This document shows, piece by piece, positions 24,968-34,511 of a stretch of 64,000 nt of DNA. The stretch is from Pseudomonas purpurea. GTDB taxonomy: Bacteria > Pseudomonadota > Gammaproteobacteria > Pseudomonadales > Pseudomonadaceae. Under the pieces are notes generated by a model that did not search any database, was not told where the DNA came from, and saw nothing but the letters and a program-made list of their open reading frames with translations. Position 1 is the first letter of the stretch. Each line of letters opens with the position of its first letter. A program made the translations under genes and the position numbers. The stretch is from positions 3,653,001-3,717,000 of the forward strand of contig NZ_CP150918.1 of assembly GCF_039908635.1 (NCBI RefSeq), given 5' to 3'.

Positions 24968-26572
24968 ATGATTTTGCATACCCAGCTCAACCCCCGCTCC
25001 GCAGAGTTCGCGACCAACCGCACGGCGATGCTTGTACAGGTCGACGCCCTGCACACACTGCTGGCTCAGGTTCAACAAGGCGGCGGCGCCAAAGCCCAGG
25101 AACGTCACACCTCGCGCGGCAAACTGTTGCCCCGTGAGCGGATCAACCGCTTGCTCGACCCAGGCTCGCCCTTCCTGGAAATCAGCCAACTGGCGGCCTA
25201 CGAGGTCTACGGCGAAGACGTTCCCGCCGCTGGCGTGATTGCCGGTATCGGTCGCGTCGAAGGCGTCGAATGCATGATCGTCGCCAACGACGCCACGGTA
25301 AAAGGCGGCTCGTACTACCCGCTGACCGTGAAAAAACACCTGCGCGCCCAAACCATCGCCCAACAAAATCGCCTGCCGTGCATCTACCTGGTGGACTCGG
25401 GCGGCGCCAACCTGCCGCGTCAGGATGAAGTGTTCCCGGACCGCGAGCACTTCGGGCGGATTTTCTTCAACCAGGCCAACATGAGCGCCATGGGCATTCC
25501 ACAGATCGCCGTGGTGATGGGCTCTTGCACTGCGGGCGGCGCGTACGTCCCGGCCATGGCCGATGAAGCGATCATGGTCCGTCAGCAGGCAACGATTTTC
25601 CTCGCCGGCCCGCCGCTGGTGAAAGCCGCGACCGGTGAAGTGGTCAGCGCCGAAGACCTTGGCGGGGCCGATGTGCACTGCAAGATTTCTGGCGTGGCCG
25701 ACCACTACGCCGACAGCGATGAACACGCCTTGGCCCTGGCGCGACGCAGCGTGGCCAACCTCAACTGGCGCAAGCTTGGCGAGTTGCAGCAACGCACCCC
25801 GATTGCCCCGCTCTATGCCAGCGATGAACTGTACGGCGTGGTCTCGGCCGATGCCAAGCAGCCGTTCGATGTGCGCGAAGTGATTGCACGGCTGGTGGAC
25901 GGCTCGGTGTTCGATGAGTTCAAGGCCTTGTTCGGCACCACGCTGGTGTGTGGTTTTGCGCACTTGCACGGTTACCCGATTGCGATCCTCGCCAACAACG
26001 GCATCCTCTTCGCCGAGGCTGCGCAGAAAGGCGCGCACTTTATCGAACTGGCTTGCCAGCGCGGCATTCCGTTGCTGTTTTTGCAGAACATCACCGGCTT
26101 CATGGTCGGGCAGAAGTACGAGGCTGGCGGCATCGCCAAACACGGCGCGAAACTGGTGACGGCGGTGGCCTGCGCCAAGGTGCCGAAGTTCACCGTAATC
26201 ATCGGCGGCAGTTTCGGCGCTGGTAACTACGGCATGTGCGGGCGCGCCTACGACCCGCGATTCCTGTGGATGTGGCCGAACGCACGGATTGGCGTGATGG
26301 GCGCCGAGCAGGCGGCAGGCGTGCTGGTGCAGGTCAAGCGCGAGCAGGCAGAGCGCAGCGGCCAGGCGTTCAGCGCCGCACAGGAAGCCGAGATCAAGCA
26401 ACCGATTCTCGACCAGTACGAACAGCAGGGTCACCCCTACTACTCCAGCGCCCGCTTGTGGGATGACGGCGTGATCGACCCGGCGCAGACCCGCGACGTG
26501 CTGGCCCTGGCCTTGTCCGCATCGCTGAATGCGCCTATCGAACCGAGCCGCTTCGGCGTGTTCCGGATGTGA
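24968..26572 (+). CDS. liuB: 3-methylcrotonyl-CoA carboxylase, carboxyltransferase (beta) subunit
   Basis: A 534-residue carboxyltransferase that moves CO2 from biotin to 3-methylcrotonyl-CoA. The two crotonase-fold halves are visible: '[32 protein letters not shown]' with '[17 protein letters not shown]' in the N-half, and '[26 protein letters not shown]' with '[22 protein letters not shown]' in the C-half. Length fits MCC-beta. It sits between liuA and liuC, separated by repeat elements on both sides. Confidence 0.96.
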   Translation: MILHTQLNPRSAEFATNRTAMLVQVDALHTLLAQVQQGGGAKAQERHTSRGKLLPRERINRLLDPGSPFLEISQLAAYEVYGEDVPAAGVIAGIGRVEGVECMIVANDATVKGGSYYPLTVKKHLRAQTIAQQNRLPCIYLVDSGGANLPRQDEVFPDREHFGRIFFNQANMSAMGIPQIAVVMGSCTAGGAYVPAMADEAIMVRQQATIFLAGPPLVKAATGEVVSAEDLGGADVHCKISGVADHYADSDEHALALARRSVANLNWRKLGELQQRTPIAPLYASDELYGVVSADAKQPFDVREVIARLVDGSVFDEFKALFGTTLVCGFAHLHGYPIAILANNGILFAEAAQKGAHFIELACQRGIPLLFLQNITGFMVGQKYEAGGIAKHGAKLVTAVACAKVPKFTVIIGGSFGAGNYGMCGRAYDPRFLWMWPNARIGVMGAEQAAGVLVQVKREQAERSGQAFSAAQEAEIKQPILDQYEQQGHPYYSSARLWDDGVIDPAQTRDVLALALSASLNAPIEPSRFGVFRM

Positions 26573-26578
26573 TGTTCT

Positions 26579-26664
26579 GTGGGAGCGGGCTCGCTCGCGA
26601 AGGATTCACCGCGGTTTATCTGAGACACCGCGTTATCGTTCTTCGCGAGCAGGCTCGCTCCCAC
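26579..26664. repeat. Complete REPIN between liuB and liuC
   Basis: GTGGGAGCGGGCTCGCTCGC (26579-26598, continuing to 26602) and its inverted mate at 26641-26664 flank about 38 nt. A full REPIN inside an operon may cause uneven expression of upstream and downstream genes. Confidence 0.8.
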
Positions 26665-26687
26665 ATGAGTTGTGGAGACGGAAAAAC

Positions 26688-27500
26688 ATGAACGACTTCA
26701 ACACCCTTGAACTGCTGACCGACCCCCGCGGTTTCGCCACGTTGTGGCTCAGCCGTGAAGCCAAAAACAACGCGTTCAACGCCGAGATGATTCGCGAATT
26801 GATCCTGGCCCTGGACAAGGTGTCGGCAGACCCCGCGTTGCGTTTCCTGCTGGTGCGCGGGCGCGGCAAGCATTTCAGCGCGGGCGCCGACCTGGCCTGG
26901 ATGCAGCAATCGGCCGAACTCGACTACCACACCAACCTGGACGACGCCCGGGAACTGGCCGAGCTGATGTACAACCTCGCCAAACTGAAAATCCCTACCC
27001 TGGCGGTGGTGCAAGGCGCAGCCTATGGCGGTGCACTGGGGCTGATCAGTTGCTGCGACATGGCCATCGGTGCCGACGACGCGCAGTTCTGCCTCTCGGA
27101 AGTGCGCATCGGCCTGGCCCCGGCGGTCATCAGCCCATTCGTTGTGCAAGCCATCGGTGAGCGTGCTGCGCGGCGTTACGCGCTGACCGCCGAACGTTTC
27201 AGTGGCCAGCGGGCCCGTGAAATCGGCTTGCTGAGCGACAGCTACCCGATCGGCGAACTGGAAGTGCGACTCCAGCAGTGGATCGACAACCTGCTGCTCA
27301 ACAGCCCTCAAGCCATGCGCGCCAGCAAGGACTTGCTGCGCGAAGTCGGCAACGGCGAACTGACCCCGGCGCTGCGGCGCTACACCGAAAACGCCATTGC
27401 CCGCATTCGTGTCAGCCCTGAAGGCCAGGAAGGTCTGCGGGCCTTCCTGCAAAAACGTCCGCCAGGCTGGCAGCCCGTCACTACCAAGGAGCCGCGTTGA
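26688..27500 (+). CDS. liuC: 3-methylglutaconyl-CoA hydratase (enoyl-CoA hydratase family)
   Basis: A 270-residue crotonase-fold enzyme hydrating methylglutaconyl-CoA to HMG-CoA. The oxyanion-hole segment 'GRGKHFSAGADLAWMQ' and the second active-site loop 'VQGAAYGGALGLISCCDMAIGADDAQFCLSEVRIGLAPAV' are present. The ATG at 26688 begins MNDFNTLELL and has GGAG upstream. Its stop overlaps the liuD start (TGATG), so the two are translationally coupled. Confidence 0.93.
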   Translation: MNDFNTLELLTDPRGFATLWLSREAKNNAFNAEMIRELILALDKVSADPALRFLLVRGRGKHFSAGADLAWMQQSAELDYHTNLDDARELAELMYNLAKLKIPTLAVVQGAAYGGALGLISCCDMAIGADDAQFCLSEVRIGLAPAVISPFVVQAIGERAARRYALTAERFSGQRAREIGLLSDSYPIGELEVRLQQWIDNLLLNSPQAMRASKDLLREVGNGELTPALRRYTENAIARIRVSPEGQEGLRAFLQKRPPGWQPVTTKEPR

Positions 27501-29450
27501 TGAACGCCCCTGTCCTCACCACCCTGCTGGTGGCCAACCGTGGCGAAATCGCCTGCCGCGTGATGCGTACCGCCAAGGCACTGGGCCTGACCACCGTGGC
27601 CGTGCACAGCGCCATCGACCGCGAGGCGCGGCACAGTCGCGAAGCGGACATCCGCATCGACCTGGGCGGCAGCAAAGCGGCTGACAGCTACCTGCAAATC
27701 GACAAACTGATCGCCGCCGCCAAGGCCAGCGGCGCCCAGGCGATTCACCCAGGTTATGGCTTTTTGTCGGAAAACGCCGGTTTTGCACGCGCCATCGAAG
27801 CCGCCGGGCTGATCTTTCTTGGCCCACCGGCCTCGGCCATCGACGCCATGGGCAGCAAATCCGCCGCCAAGGCCCTGATGGAAACCGCCGGCGTGCCGCT
27901 GGTGCCGGGTTATCACGGCGAAGCCCAGGACCTGGAAACCTTCCGCGTCGCGGCTGAACGCATCGGTTACCCGGTGTTGCTCAAGGCCACCGCGGGCGGC
28001 GGCGGTAAAGGCATGAAAGTGGTCGAGGACGTCAGCCAACTGGCCGAAGCCCTGGCCTCGGCCCCAGCGTGAAGCGCAGTCCTCGTTCGGCGACTCGCGA
28101 ATGCTGGTAGAGAAATACCTGATCAAGCCGCGTCACGTGGAAATCCAGGTCTTCGCCGACCAGCATGGTAATTGCCTGTACCTCAACGAACGCGACTGCT
28201 CGATCCAGCGTCGGCATCAAAAAGTCGTCGAGGAGGCACCGGCCCCCGGCCTGAGCCCGCAGTTGCGTCAAGCCATGGGCGAGGCCGCCGTGCGTTCGGC
28301 GCAGGCCATCGGGTATGTCGGTGCGGGCACGGTGGAGTTTCTGCTGGATGCACGCGGCGAATTTTTCTTCATGGAAATGAATACCCGCCTGCAAGTCGAG
28401 CACCCGGTCACCGAGGCGATCACCGGCCTCGACCTGGTGGCCTGGCAGATTCGCGTCGCACAAGGTGAGCCCCTGCCGATGACTCAGGCGCAAGTGCCGT
28501 TGCGCGGCCATGCGATTGAAGTGCGGCTGTATGCCGAAGACCCGAGCAATGACTTCCTGCCCGCCACCGGCCATCTCGAACTCTACCGGGAGTCGGCGGC
28601 AGGTCCAGGACGTCGGGTTGACAGCGGCGTGGAGGAAGGCGACCGCATTTCGCCGTTCTACGACCCGATGCTCGGCAAACTGATCGCCTGGGGCGAAGAC
28701 CGCGAACAGGCACGCCTGCGGCTGTTGAGCATGCTCGATGAATTCGTCATTGGCGGGTTGAAAACCAACATCAGTTTCTTGCGGCGCATCATCGGCCACC
28801 CGGCCTTCGCCGCAGCCGAACTGGATACCGGGTTCATTCCGCGCTATCAGGAACAACTGCTGCCACCGGCAAGCGAGCTGAGCGATGAGTTCTGGCAAGC
28901 GGCGGGCCAGGCTTTCGCCCAGAGCCAGCCGGCCCTGGTGCGTCACGACGACCCGGCGTCCCCGTGGGCCACGGCCAGCGGTTTTCGCGCCGGACTGGCG
29001 ACACAAACCACCCTGCACTTGACCTGCGAGGGGCAGGACCGAGCGCTCACACTTGAGGACACCAACGGCCGTCACGCTGAACTCAAGGGCGAGCAATTGC
29101 TGATCGAGTGCCATGGCGTACGCCGTTCGCATCGGGCGATCCGTCGGGGCGACACGTTGTTTTTGCAGTGGAAAGGTGAACTGCGCCGGCTCGACGTCTA
29201 CGACCCGATTGCGGCGGTGGAGGCCAGTCACAGTCATCATGGCGGCTTGAGTGCGCCCATGAACGGCAGCATCGTGCGCGTGCTAGTCGAAGCCGGGCAA
29301 ACGGTTGAAGCCGGGGCTCAACTGGTGGTGCTGGAGGCGATGAAAATGGAACACAGCATTCGCTCGCCCCACGCCGGGGTGGTGAAAGCGGTGTATTGCC
29401 AGGAAGGCGAGATGGTCAGCGAAGGCAGTGCGCTGGTGGAACTGGAGTAA
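27500..29450 (+). pseudogene. liuD: 3-methylcrotonyl-CoA carboxylase, biotin (alpha) subunit, with +1 frameshift
   Basis: About 650 codons encode biotin carboxylase plus a biotin carrier. The N-part has 'LVANRGEIACRVMRTAKALGL' and the ATP-grasp loop 'KATAGGGGKGMKVV'. The second part resumes 'MLVEKYLIKPRHVEIQVFAD', has 'EMNTRLQVEHPVTE' and ends with the biotin site 'VLEAMKMEHSI'. The frame breaks at TCG GCC CCA GCG TGA, where removing one C (28062-28065) gives TCG GCC CAG CGT GAA and restores the protein. AAGGAGC precedes the ATG. The gene is probably intact in the cell, since its partner liuB is intact and the insertion matches five others in the window. Confidence 0.92.
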
Positions 29451-29463
29451 TCAGCGCGACAAA

Positions 29464-29488
29464 AAAGGTCCTGCACTGCAGGACCTTT
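29464..29488. terminator. Bidirectional intrinsic terminator between liuD and the LexA-like gene
   Basis: AAAGGTCCTGC and GCAGGACCTTT form an 11-bp stem with a 3-nt loop. An A-run lies on one side and Ts on the other, between convergent genes. Confidence 0.85.
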
Positions 29489-29492
29489 CTGA

Positions 29493-30161
29493 TCAGAACT
29501 TGGCCGTCGCCTGTACGACCACGCCAATGATTCGGCACTCGTCAGTGAACAGCATTTTGGGGTACGTCGGATTGAGCGGTACCAGGTAGCGCTGGCCGCC
29601 CTCCTCGATCAGTTTGCGAAACACCGCCTCGGCGCTGTGCGACCACTGGGCGATCACCAGTTTTCCGGGCTCCGGCACAACGGCCGGGTCGACCAGAATC
29701 AGCATGTCCTGAGCAATGCTCAAACCGCTTGGCGCGGTCATCGCGTCCCCCACGACCACCAGCCAGAACGCAGGCCCCTGCGCGTGGTAATCGGTCAGCT
29801 CGAAACGGTTTGTGGCGTAGGGCTCCGTTTCAGACTCACGCACCTCGCCCACCTCTTGCCAGTCACTGACCGGGTAGCGGAAGTACGGGTTGTATTTCTG
29901 TGACAGAGGCACTTCGCAAGCGAGGTCGTCATCCTCACTGGCTTCCAGCAGCTCGGGCTCCCGGATAACCAGCGCCACCTCCAGAAAGTCCAGCCCCAGC
30001 GCCTTGAGCACACGGTTCATGTCTTGAATGCTGGGCTCGCGGCGTTTGTTCAGCCAATGGCCGACACCGCCCTGAGACATCCCGAGGCGCTCTGCGAGTT
30101 TTTCCTGGGTGACCTTCTGGTCACTCATTTTGGCCTTGACCAGTTCGATCCATTTATCCAT
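29493..30161 (-). CDS. XRE/S24 LexA-like repressor with Ser-to-Ala change at the expected catalytic site
   Basis: A 222-residue repressor. It has an N-terminal helix-turn-helix ('VTQEKLAERLGMSQGGVGHWLNKRREPS') and a C-terminal LexA/peptidase S24 domain (about 95-220), similar in layout to PrtR-type regulators. The S24 nucleophile motif, normally GDSM, reads 'VVVGDAMTAP' with Ala at 140 (codon GCG at 29742-29744). The general-base Lys is retained in 'AVFRKL' (K183). If the reading is right, RecA-stimulated self-cleavage should not occur. The start at 30161 (MDKWIELVKAKM) is the conserved one; the longer frame is rejected. It is divergent from a DUF6124 gene across about 130 bp, which it may regulate. 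No pyocin genes are nearby. Confidence 0.87.
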   Translation of the reverse strand: MDKWIELVKAKMSDQKVTQEKLAERLGMSQGGVGHWLNKRREPSIQDMNRVLKALGLDFLEVALVIREPELLEASEDDDLACEVPLSQKYNPYFRYPVSDWQEVGEVRESETEPYATNRFELTDYHAQGPAFWLVVVGDAMTAPSGLSIAQDMLILVDPAVVPEPGKLVIAQWSHSAEAVFRKLIEEGGQRYLVPLNPTYPKMLFTDECRIIGVVVQATAKF

Positions 30162-30290
30162 GGGCTGAACAATACGTTGCGTACTCACACCCTCAACACA
30201 CAAATTGTATTATTTAATTTGTCGTAACAACTACATAACGTACTAATCTTTGAATGACTCCTCTACCTCATTCACAGGGCACCTCTCGCG

Positions 30291-30632
30291 ATGAATCCAG
30301 CCAGCAAGGACACCACTGAAATGGAAATCGACCCCAACCTCACCTCACTAAAAGGGTGTGCGGCCGCACAGCGCGCTCTGGACTATTACTTGAAACCGGC
30401 TGTTTCGGAATTCGAAGTCGCCGAACGGTTCTTCGACGTCAATCAACGTGTCAGCCGCGAAGAAGCCCTGGTTCACGCCTCGGACCTGCTGCGTTGTGCT
30501 GCGGCCACGGCGTATGAGTCGGCAGACAACCTGCGCGGTGCAAGCCGTGACCTGGCGTTTTCGGTGGTGCACATGATCGACATGGCCAAAGCCATGGTGG
30601 ACCGTTCACTGGAGGGAAATCAGCCGGGTTAA
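30291..30632 (+). CDS. DUF6124-family small protein
   Basis: A 113-residue soluble protein resembling a Pseudomonas-specific family that I associate with DUF6124. The core 'AAAQRALDYYLKP', then 'ALVHASDLLRCAAATAYESADNL' and 'RDLAFSVVHMIDMAKAMVDRSL' suggests a small helical bundle. Function unknown. A second in-frame ATG at 30321 has AAGGA upstream and could be the true start. It is divergent from the LexA-like repressor. Confidence 0.65.
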   Translation: MNPASKDTTEMEIDPNLTSLKGCAAAQRALDYYLKPAVSEFEVAERFFDVNQRVSREEALVHASDLLRCAAATAYESADNLRGASRDLAFSVVHMIDMAKAMVDRSLEGNQPG

Positions 30633-30729
30633 CCGTCTGAAGGTGCGAAGAACGCTACGCAGCAACACAATTGCCGGAACGTTTGCACAAGGGCAGGAAA
30701 AATATTTCCAATCGGGCAGATGAAAACAT

Positions 30730-30758
30730 TTGACTTGCAAATGATAATGATTATTATT
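30730..30758 (+). promoter_or_regulatory. prrF promoter with overlapping Fur box
   Basis: The -35 TTGACT (30730-30735) and -10 TATTAT (30752-30757) are spaced 16 bp apart. GCAAATGATAAT and GATTATTATTGC (30737-30760) form the Fur-type dyad covering the promoter, so iron-loaded Fur should repress it. Confidence 0.85.
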
Positions 30759-30764
30759 GCATGC

Positions 30765-30877
30765 AGCTGGTCGCGAGATCAGTCGATAGACCAAGAGACC
30801 TTAGGTCGGACTCTTGGAATATCTCCTCATCAGGCTAATCACGGTTTTTGACCCGGCTTTTTGCCGGGTCTTTTTTT
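30765..30877 (+). ncRNA. prrF: Iron-responsive small RNA PrrF
   Basis: About 113 nt resembling PrrF1/PrrF2. The conserved core segments 'CTGGTCGCGAGATCAG', 'CAAGAGACCTTAGGTC' and 'TATCTCCTCATCAGGCTAAT' are present. An intrinsic terminator GACCCGGC-TTTTT-GCCGGGTC followed by seven Ts (30850-30877) ends it. PrrF RNAs pair with mRNAs of iron-rich proteins (such as sodB and TCA-cycle enzymes) under iron starvation, with Hfq. Only one copy is in this window, so it cannot be assigned as PrrF1 or PrrF2. The rest of 30633-31153 shows no gene. Confidence 0.92.
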
Positions 30878-31153
30878 GCCAGTTATCTGGCTATGGCTTC
30901 AGGCTAATGAAGACTGGTGCTGCTAAATTCGATGGCGCGGATGATATCAAAAGAATATCGGTTTGCAAGCGAACCTCGGCTTGACGTCAGCAAAGTAATA
31001 GAAATTAGCACTTGAGAATCAATCGCATAGCCACTAAGCTGCTGTCGCGTCAAGGACGACGCCCCCCCTTTCTTCCCCGCAAATTGCGGCCTGTTTCAAC
31101 CCCCTCTTGCGTGTAAAGTAGCAGCCATAAAAATCATACTCAGGAAAGAGACT

Positions 31154-32305
31154 ATGACCGTGGCTCATCGCACTTTTGACATCTCTGCAGACTTCGACAG
31201 CGGCAACATTCAGGTCCTGGACATCAGCAATCCGTTGCAGGCATTGCTGGCCATCAAGCCCGATACCCGTAGCGCGCATTTCCAGTGGTTCCACTTCAAG
31301 GCCAGCGGCCTGCATGTGGGCCAGGAGCATTGGTTCCGCTTGAGCAACGCCAGCAAGTCTTCCTATAACAAGGCCTGGGATGGTTATCAGGCGGTGGCCT
31401 CGTACGACCACGTCAACTGGTTCCGCGTCCCGACGATTTTCGAAGGCGACTGCCTGCGCTTCAGCCTTGAAGCCACCGCCACCCACGCCTGGTTTGCGTA
31501 TTTCGAACCCTACAGCCGTGGGCGCCACGACTGGCTGATCGAACAAGCGCTGACCAAGGCAGGCACCGAGTTGCTGGCCACGGGCAAAAGTGTCGAAGGT
31601 CGCGATATTCAGTTACTGCGCAAAGGCAGCGGTGCCGAGGGCCAGCGCAAGGTCTGGATCATCGCCCAGCAGCACCCCGGCGAGCATATGGCCGAATGGT
31701 TCATGGAAGGTGTGATCGAACGCCTGGAACAACACAACGACCCACAGTTGAATAAACTGCTGGCCAGCGCCGACCTGTACCTGGTGCCCAACATGAATCC
31801 GGACGGCGCGTTCCACGGCCATCTGCGCACCAATGCCATGGGCCAGGACCTCAACCGCGCCTGGCAGAGCGCCAGCCAGGAAATCAGCCCCGAAGTGCTG
31901 TTCGTTCAGCAACAGATGGAGAAGTACGGCGTAGACCTGTTCCTCGACATCCACGGCGACGAAGAAATCCCCTACGTATTCACCGCCGGTTGCGAAGGTA
32001 ATCCTGGCTACACGCCGCGCCTTGAAAAACTCGAAGAGCATTTCCGCAGTCACCTGAAACACCTGACCCGCGACTTCCAGACCACCCACGGCTACACCCG
32101 TGACCTGCCAGGCCAGGCCAACATGACCCTGGCCTGCAACAGCGTCGGCCAGAAGTTCGATTGCCTGTCCCTGACCCTCGAGATGCCATTCAAGGACAAC
32201 AATGACGCACCGAATGCGCTGACCGGCTGGTCCGGCAAACGTTCGAAGCAGTTGGGTAAAGATGTGTTGACGACGGTGGCGGAGATGGTCGACCGTCTGC
32301 GCTGA
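31154..32305 (+). CDS. M14-family zinc carboxypeptidase (AGBL/cytosolic carboxypeptidase-like)
   Basis: A 383-residue protein without a signal peptide. An N-terminal beta domain (about 1-130) is followed by an M14 catalytic domain. Zinc ligands are seen in 'AQQHPGEHMAEW' (HxxE) and 'LDIHGDEEIP' (His). The substrate-binding 'NMNPDGAFHGHLRTNAMGQDLNRAW' and the catalytic Glu in 'LTLEMPF' are also present. Bacterial relatives of this cytosolic carboxypeptidase group have little-known substrates. A hairpin at 32321-32346 ends the unit. Confidence 0.92.
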   Translation: MTVAHRTFDISADFDSGNIQVLDISNPLQALLAIKPDTRSAHFQWFHFKASGLHVGQEHWFRLSNASKSSYNKAWDGYQAVASYDHVNWFRVPTIFEGDCLRFSLEATATHAWFAYFEPYSRGRHDWLIEQALTKAGTELLATGKSVEGRDIQLLRKGSGAEGQRKVWIIAQQHPGEHMAEWFMEGVIERLEQHNDPQLNKLLASADLYLVPNMNPDGAFHGHLRTNAMGQDLNRAWQSASQEISPEVLFVQQQMEKYGVDLFLDIHGDEEIPYVFTAGCEGNPGYTPRLEKLEEHFRSHLKHLTRDFQTTHGYTRDLPGQANMTLACNSVGQKFDCLSLTLEMPFKDNNDAPNALTGWSGKRSKQLGKDVLTTVAEMVDRLR

Positions 32306-32320
32306 GTGACAGAACAATAA

Positions 32321-32346
32321 AACATGACCTCCCAAGAGGTCATGTT
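32321..32346. terminator. Hairpin terminator after the M14 carboxypeptidase
   Basis: AACATGACCT pairs perfectly with AGGTCATGTT around a 6-nt loop. It lies between convergent genes with A-rich and T-rich flanks. Confidence 0.75.
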
Positions 32347-32437
32347 GGTTTATGCAATCACTCTTTCCGCCACCTGACATCGACAACTCGAAATGCAATC
32401 CGCTCGATAATCTCGGTGAGTTCCGAGAGCCGAATGA

Positions 32438-33811
32438 TCACTGATCTTCATTTGCAAATGTCTCATGGGGCTTTGCTTGAACAACATTGCTTTCTGGCGA
32501 TTCCGTACCATCAAAATAAATTGCAACGACATGGTATGGATTCAACCCGCTCGGAGGATTATGCACAAAACCATCAGTTGTATTACTAGTACCAAACCTT
32601 TTAGGCTCCAGCGACACACGATCCCGCCCCCACATTTCATACCTGACTGCGCGAGGAGTCGAATCCCATCGAAAATGAATACTTTTGAGACTTGCAGCAA
32701 CGAACCTGAAGTTTTTAGGCGCACCCAACACAACGTGGGAATAGGACGATAGCCGTTCAGCATTCTCGCGCCACACGCGCGCCATATCCGCTGTCACCGC
32801 ATTGCCCCAAGGTCGCCCACTTGCATCCTTAAGTTGCGGATTTGAATAAACCGGGGCACTACCTTTTTGGCACATAAGCTCGCCGCTCGATCCGTTGTGA
32901 TAACCGAAGTGATAGTCCGCCACCCCCTCATCATTACAATGATCACCCCCTGCGTTATGACCAATTTCATGCCTGAAAATAGTCGAGTTGGCCACCGAAC
33001 CAATAGCTATTCTTCCGGGCATATGAGCCCAGCCACCTGCCTGACCAGGAATATTTCCAACCTTCAAGGGGAAAAATCCAAAGACCAGGTCCGGTTCGGA
33101 TTTTTTAATACCCTCCGCAAAAATACTGGTCAGTCGTTCAAGTGTCTCCTCCGTTAACAAATACTCCTGTTCGACTACCTGAATGCCGACCACCTTGAAA
33201 GATACATTGGTAACCAGTGAATTACGCAAAGACAAGTTTATTGACTCGACCTGAGCCACAGCATGAGCACGGGGGTCCCTGGCCCAATCCGCAGCTGCAC
33301 GAGAATACCCAACGAATATGTCAACAACTCGAGGTGACTCGACATTCATGCCTGAAGTTTTACCCGGCCGATCACTCTTATCCGGACTCAGGATGCCGTC
33401 TGAAGTCAAGTCATCATGCTTCGGATCAGATTCAAATCTCCGTTCCCCATTTGCATTTATGAGCAAGACCCCATTCTTCTTTGGAGTGTTAATCAACGCA
33501 ATCAAACTGCCATCAGCGGAACGAACCGTAACCAAAGCGCCCATTGCCCCATCCGGCATCCGCAAATTACCGCTCTCAACGGTATACCCATCAATCACCT
33601 TCGAACTCGAACGCTCAAACACCGCTGGCGCAATCACATCCGCATATAACTGCGCCGTGCTCTTGCTGGCAACGTTCTCGACAACCCAGGCTTTCGGCTC
33701 ACCCGCATCCGGCGGCGGCAATGAGTGCCCACACGCACTGAGTAACGCGGCCAACGAAATACCCCACAGCATGAATGAAACACGCCGCATGAAACGTACA
33801 GTCTTGAGCAT
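32438..33811 (-). CDS. Secreted zinc metalloprotease lipoprotein (metzincin, reprolysin-like) with C-terminal FnIII-like domain
   Basis: A 457-residue lipoprotein. The N-terminus has a signal and lipobox 'ALLSAC' (Cys27). After an uncharacterised N-region, the catalytic domain carries the metzincin motif HEIGHNAGGDH (281-291, HExxHxxGxxH). 'DIFVGYSRAAADWA' resembles the opening of reprolysin-type domains. A fibronectin-III-like tail ('APKNFRFVAASLKSIHFRWDS') ends it. GGAGAGGAG precedes the ATG. The gene is visibly more AT-rich than its neighbours, which suggests acquisition by transfer. It probably acts at the outer membrane or cell surface. Substrate unknown. Confidence 0.85.
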   Translation of the reverse strand: MLKTVRFMRRVSFMLWGISLAALLSACGHSLPPPDAGEPKAWVVENVASKSTAQLYADVIAPAVFERSSSKVIDGYTVESGNLRMPDGAMGALVTVRSADGSLIALINTPKKNGVLLINANGERRFESDPKHDDLTSDGILSPDKSDRPGKTSGMNVESPRVVDIFVGYSRAAADWARDPRAHAVAQVESINLSLRNSLVTNVSFKVVGIQVVEQEYLLTEETLERLTSIFAEGIKKSEPDLVFGFFPLKVGNIPGQAGGWAHMPGRIAIGSVANSTIFRHEIGHNAGGDHCNDEGVADYHFGYHNGSSGELMCQKGSAPVYSNPQLKDASGRPWGNAVTADMARVWRENAERLSSYSHVVLGAPKNFRFVAASLKSIHFRWDSTPRAVRYEMWGRDRVSLEPKRFGTSNTTDGFVHNPPSGLNPYHVVAIYFDGTESPESNVVQAKPHETFANEDQ

Positions 33812-33961
33812 GGCTCCTCTCCCTGAATAACACGGTCGGTACTTTTCGACTGACCTTGTCCGGGCCACTGCAGTCTCTGTGCATTGAGCATGCTTTTACG
33901 GGCGCTCGATACTGTCAGAGTTGACAGGTACGCGAGTTGTTTTCAGGGCTAGCGCACTCGA

Positions 33962-34411
33962 TCAGCCGTCCACGGCGATTCGCCGACAATCCTGCGGCCC
34001 CAACAACCGCCCATCCTCGGACCGCAACTCCAGCCGCTGTACCGGCTGGCCTTTTTCGCGGTCGACCATCACCGAGTGTTGCTCCCCGGCCTCATACAGA
34101 TTCGCCTCGCCCCACTGGCGCAAACCGATGATCAGGTTGAACAGGTCATTGCCCTTGGGCGTCAGCACGTACTCTTGATAAGCGCTGCCGTCCGATGCTG
34201 GAACCACCTCAAAAACCCCATGCGCCACCAGGTTGCGCAAGCGCATCGACAGGATGTTCTTGGCCATGCCGAGGTTGCGCTGGAACTCGCCGAAACGCCG
34301 GATGCCGTCGAACGCATCGCGGATGATCAGCAAGGACCAACCGTCACCGATGGCCTCCAGTGAACGGGCTACCGGGCATTCGGCGCTCTCAAGACTTGTA
34401 CGTTTGGCCAT
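33962..34411 (-). CDS. HxlR-family transcriptional regulator
   Basis: A 149-residue winged-helix regulator. The HxlR pattern is seen in 'ECPVARSLEAIGDGWSLLIIRDAFDGIRRFGEFQRNLGMAKNILSMRLRNLVAHGVF' and the wing in 'YVLTPKGNDLF'. The Cys in 'ECPV' is the conserved position used for redox sensing in some members. It is divergent from an MFS gene across about 100 bp, the usual arrangement for a regulator and its efflux target. No strong Shine-Dalgarno is visible, and a GTG at 34426 is an alternative start. Confidence 0.9.
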   Translation of the reverse strand: MAKRTSLESAECPVARSLEAIGDGWSLLIIRDAFDGIRRFGEFQRNLGMAKNILSMRLRNLVAHGVFEVVPASDGSAYQEYVLTPKGNDLFNLIIGLRQWGEANLYEAGEQHSVMVDREKGQPVQRLELRSEDGRLLGPQDCRRIAVDG

Positions 34412-34511
34412 GATTGAAGGCGCCACTCGATGTGAAAATGTGGTTGCAATATAAAACCAGCCTCACTACCGTACAACTGGTTTTCTTTTGAAACCACCTT
34501 GGGAGTCAGGC

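Noticed and set aside
24920..26434. A 504-residue minus-strand open frame
   Set aside because: It is the antisense of liuB with no recognisable domain.
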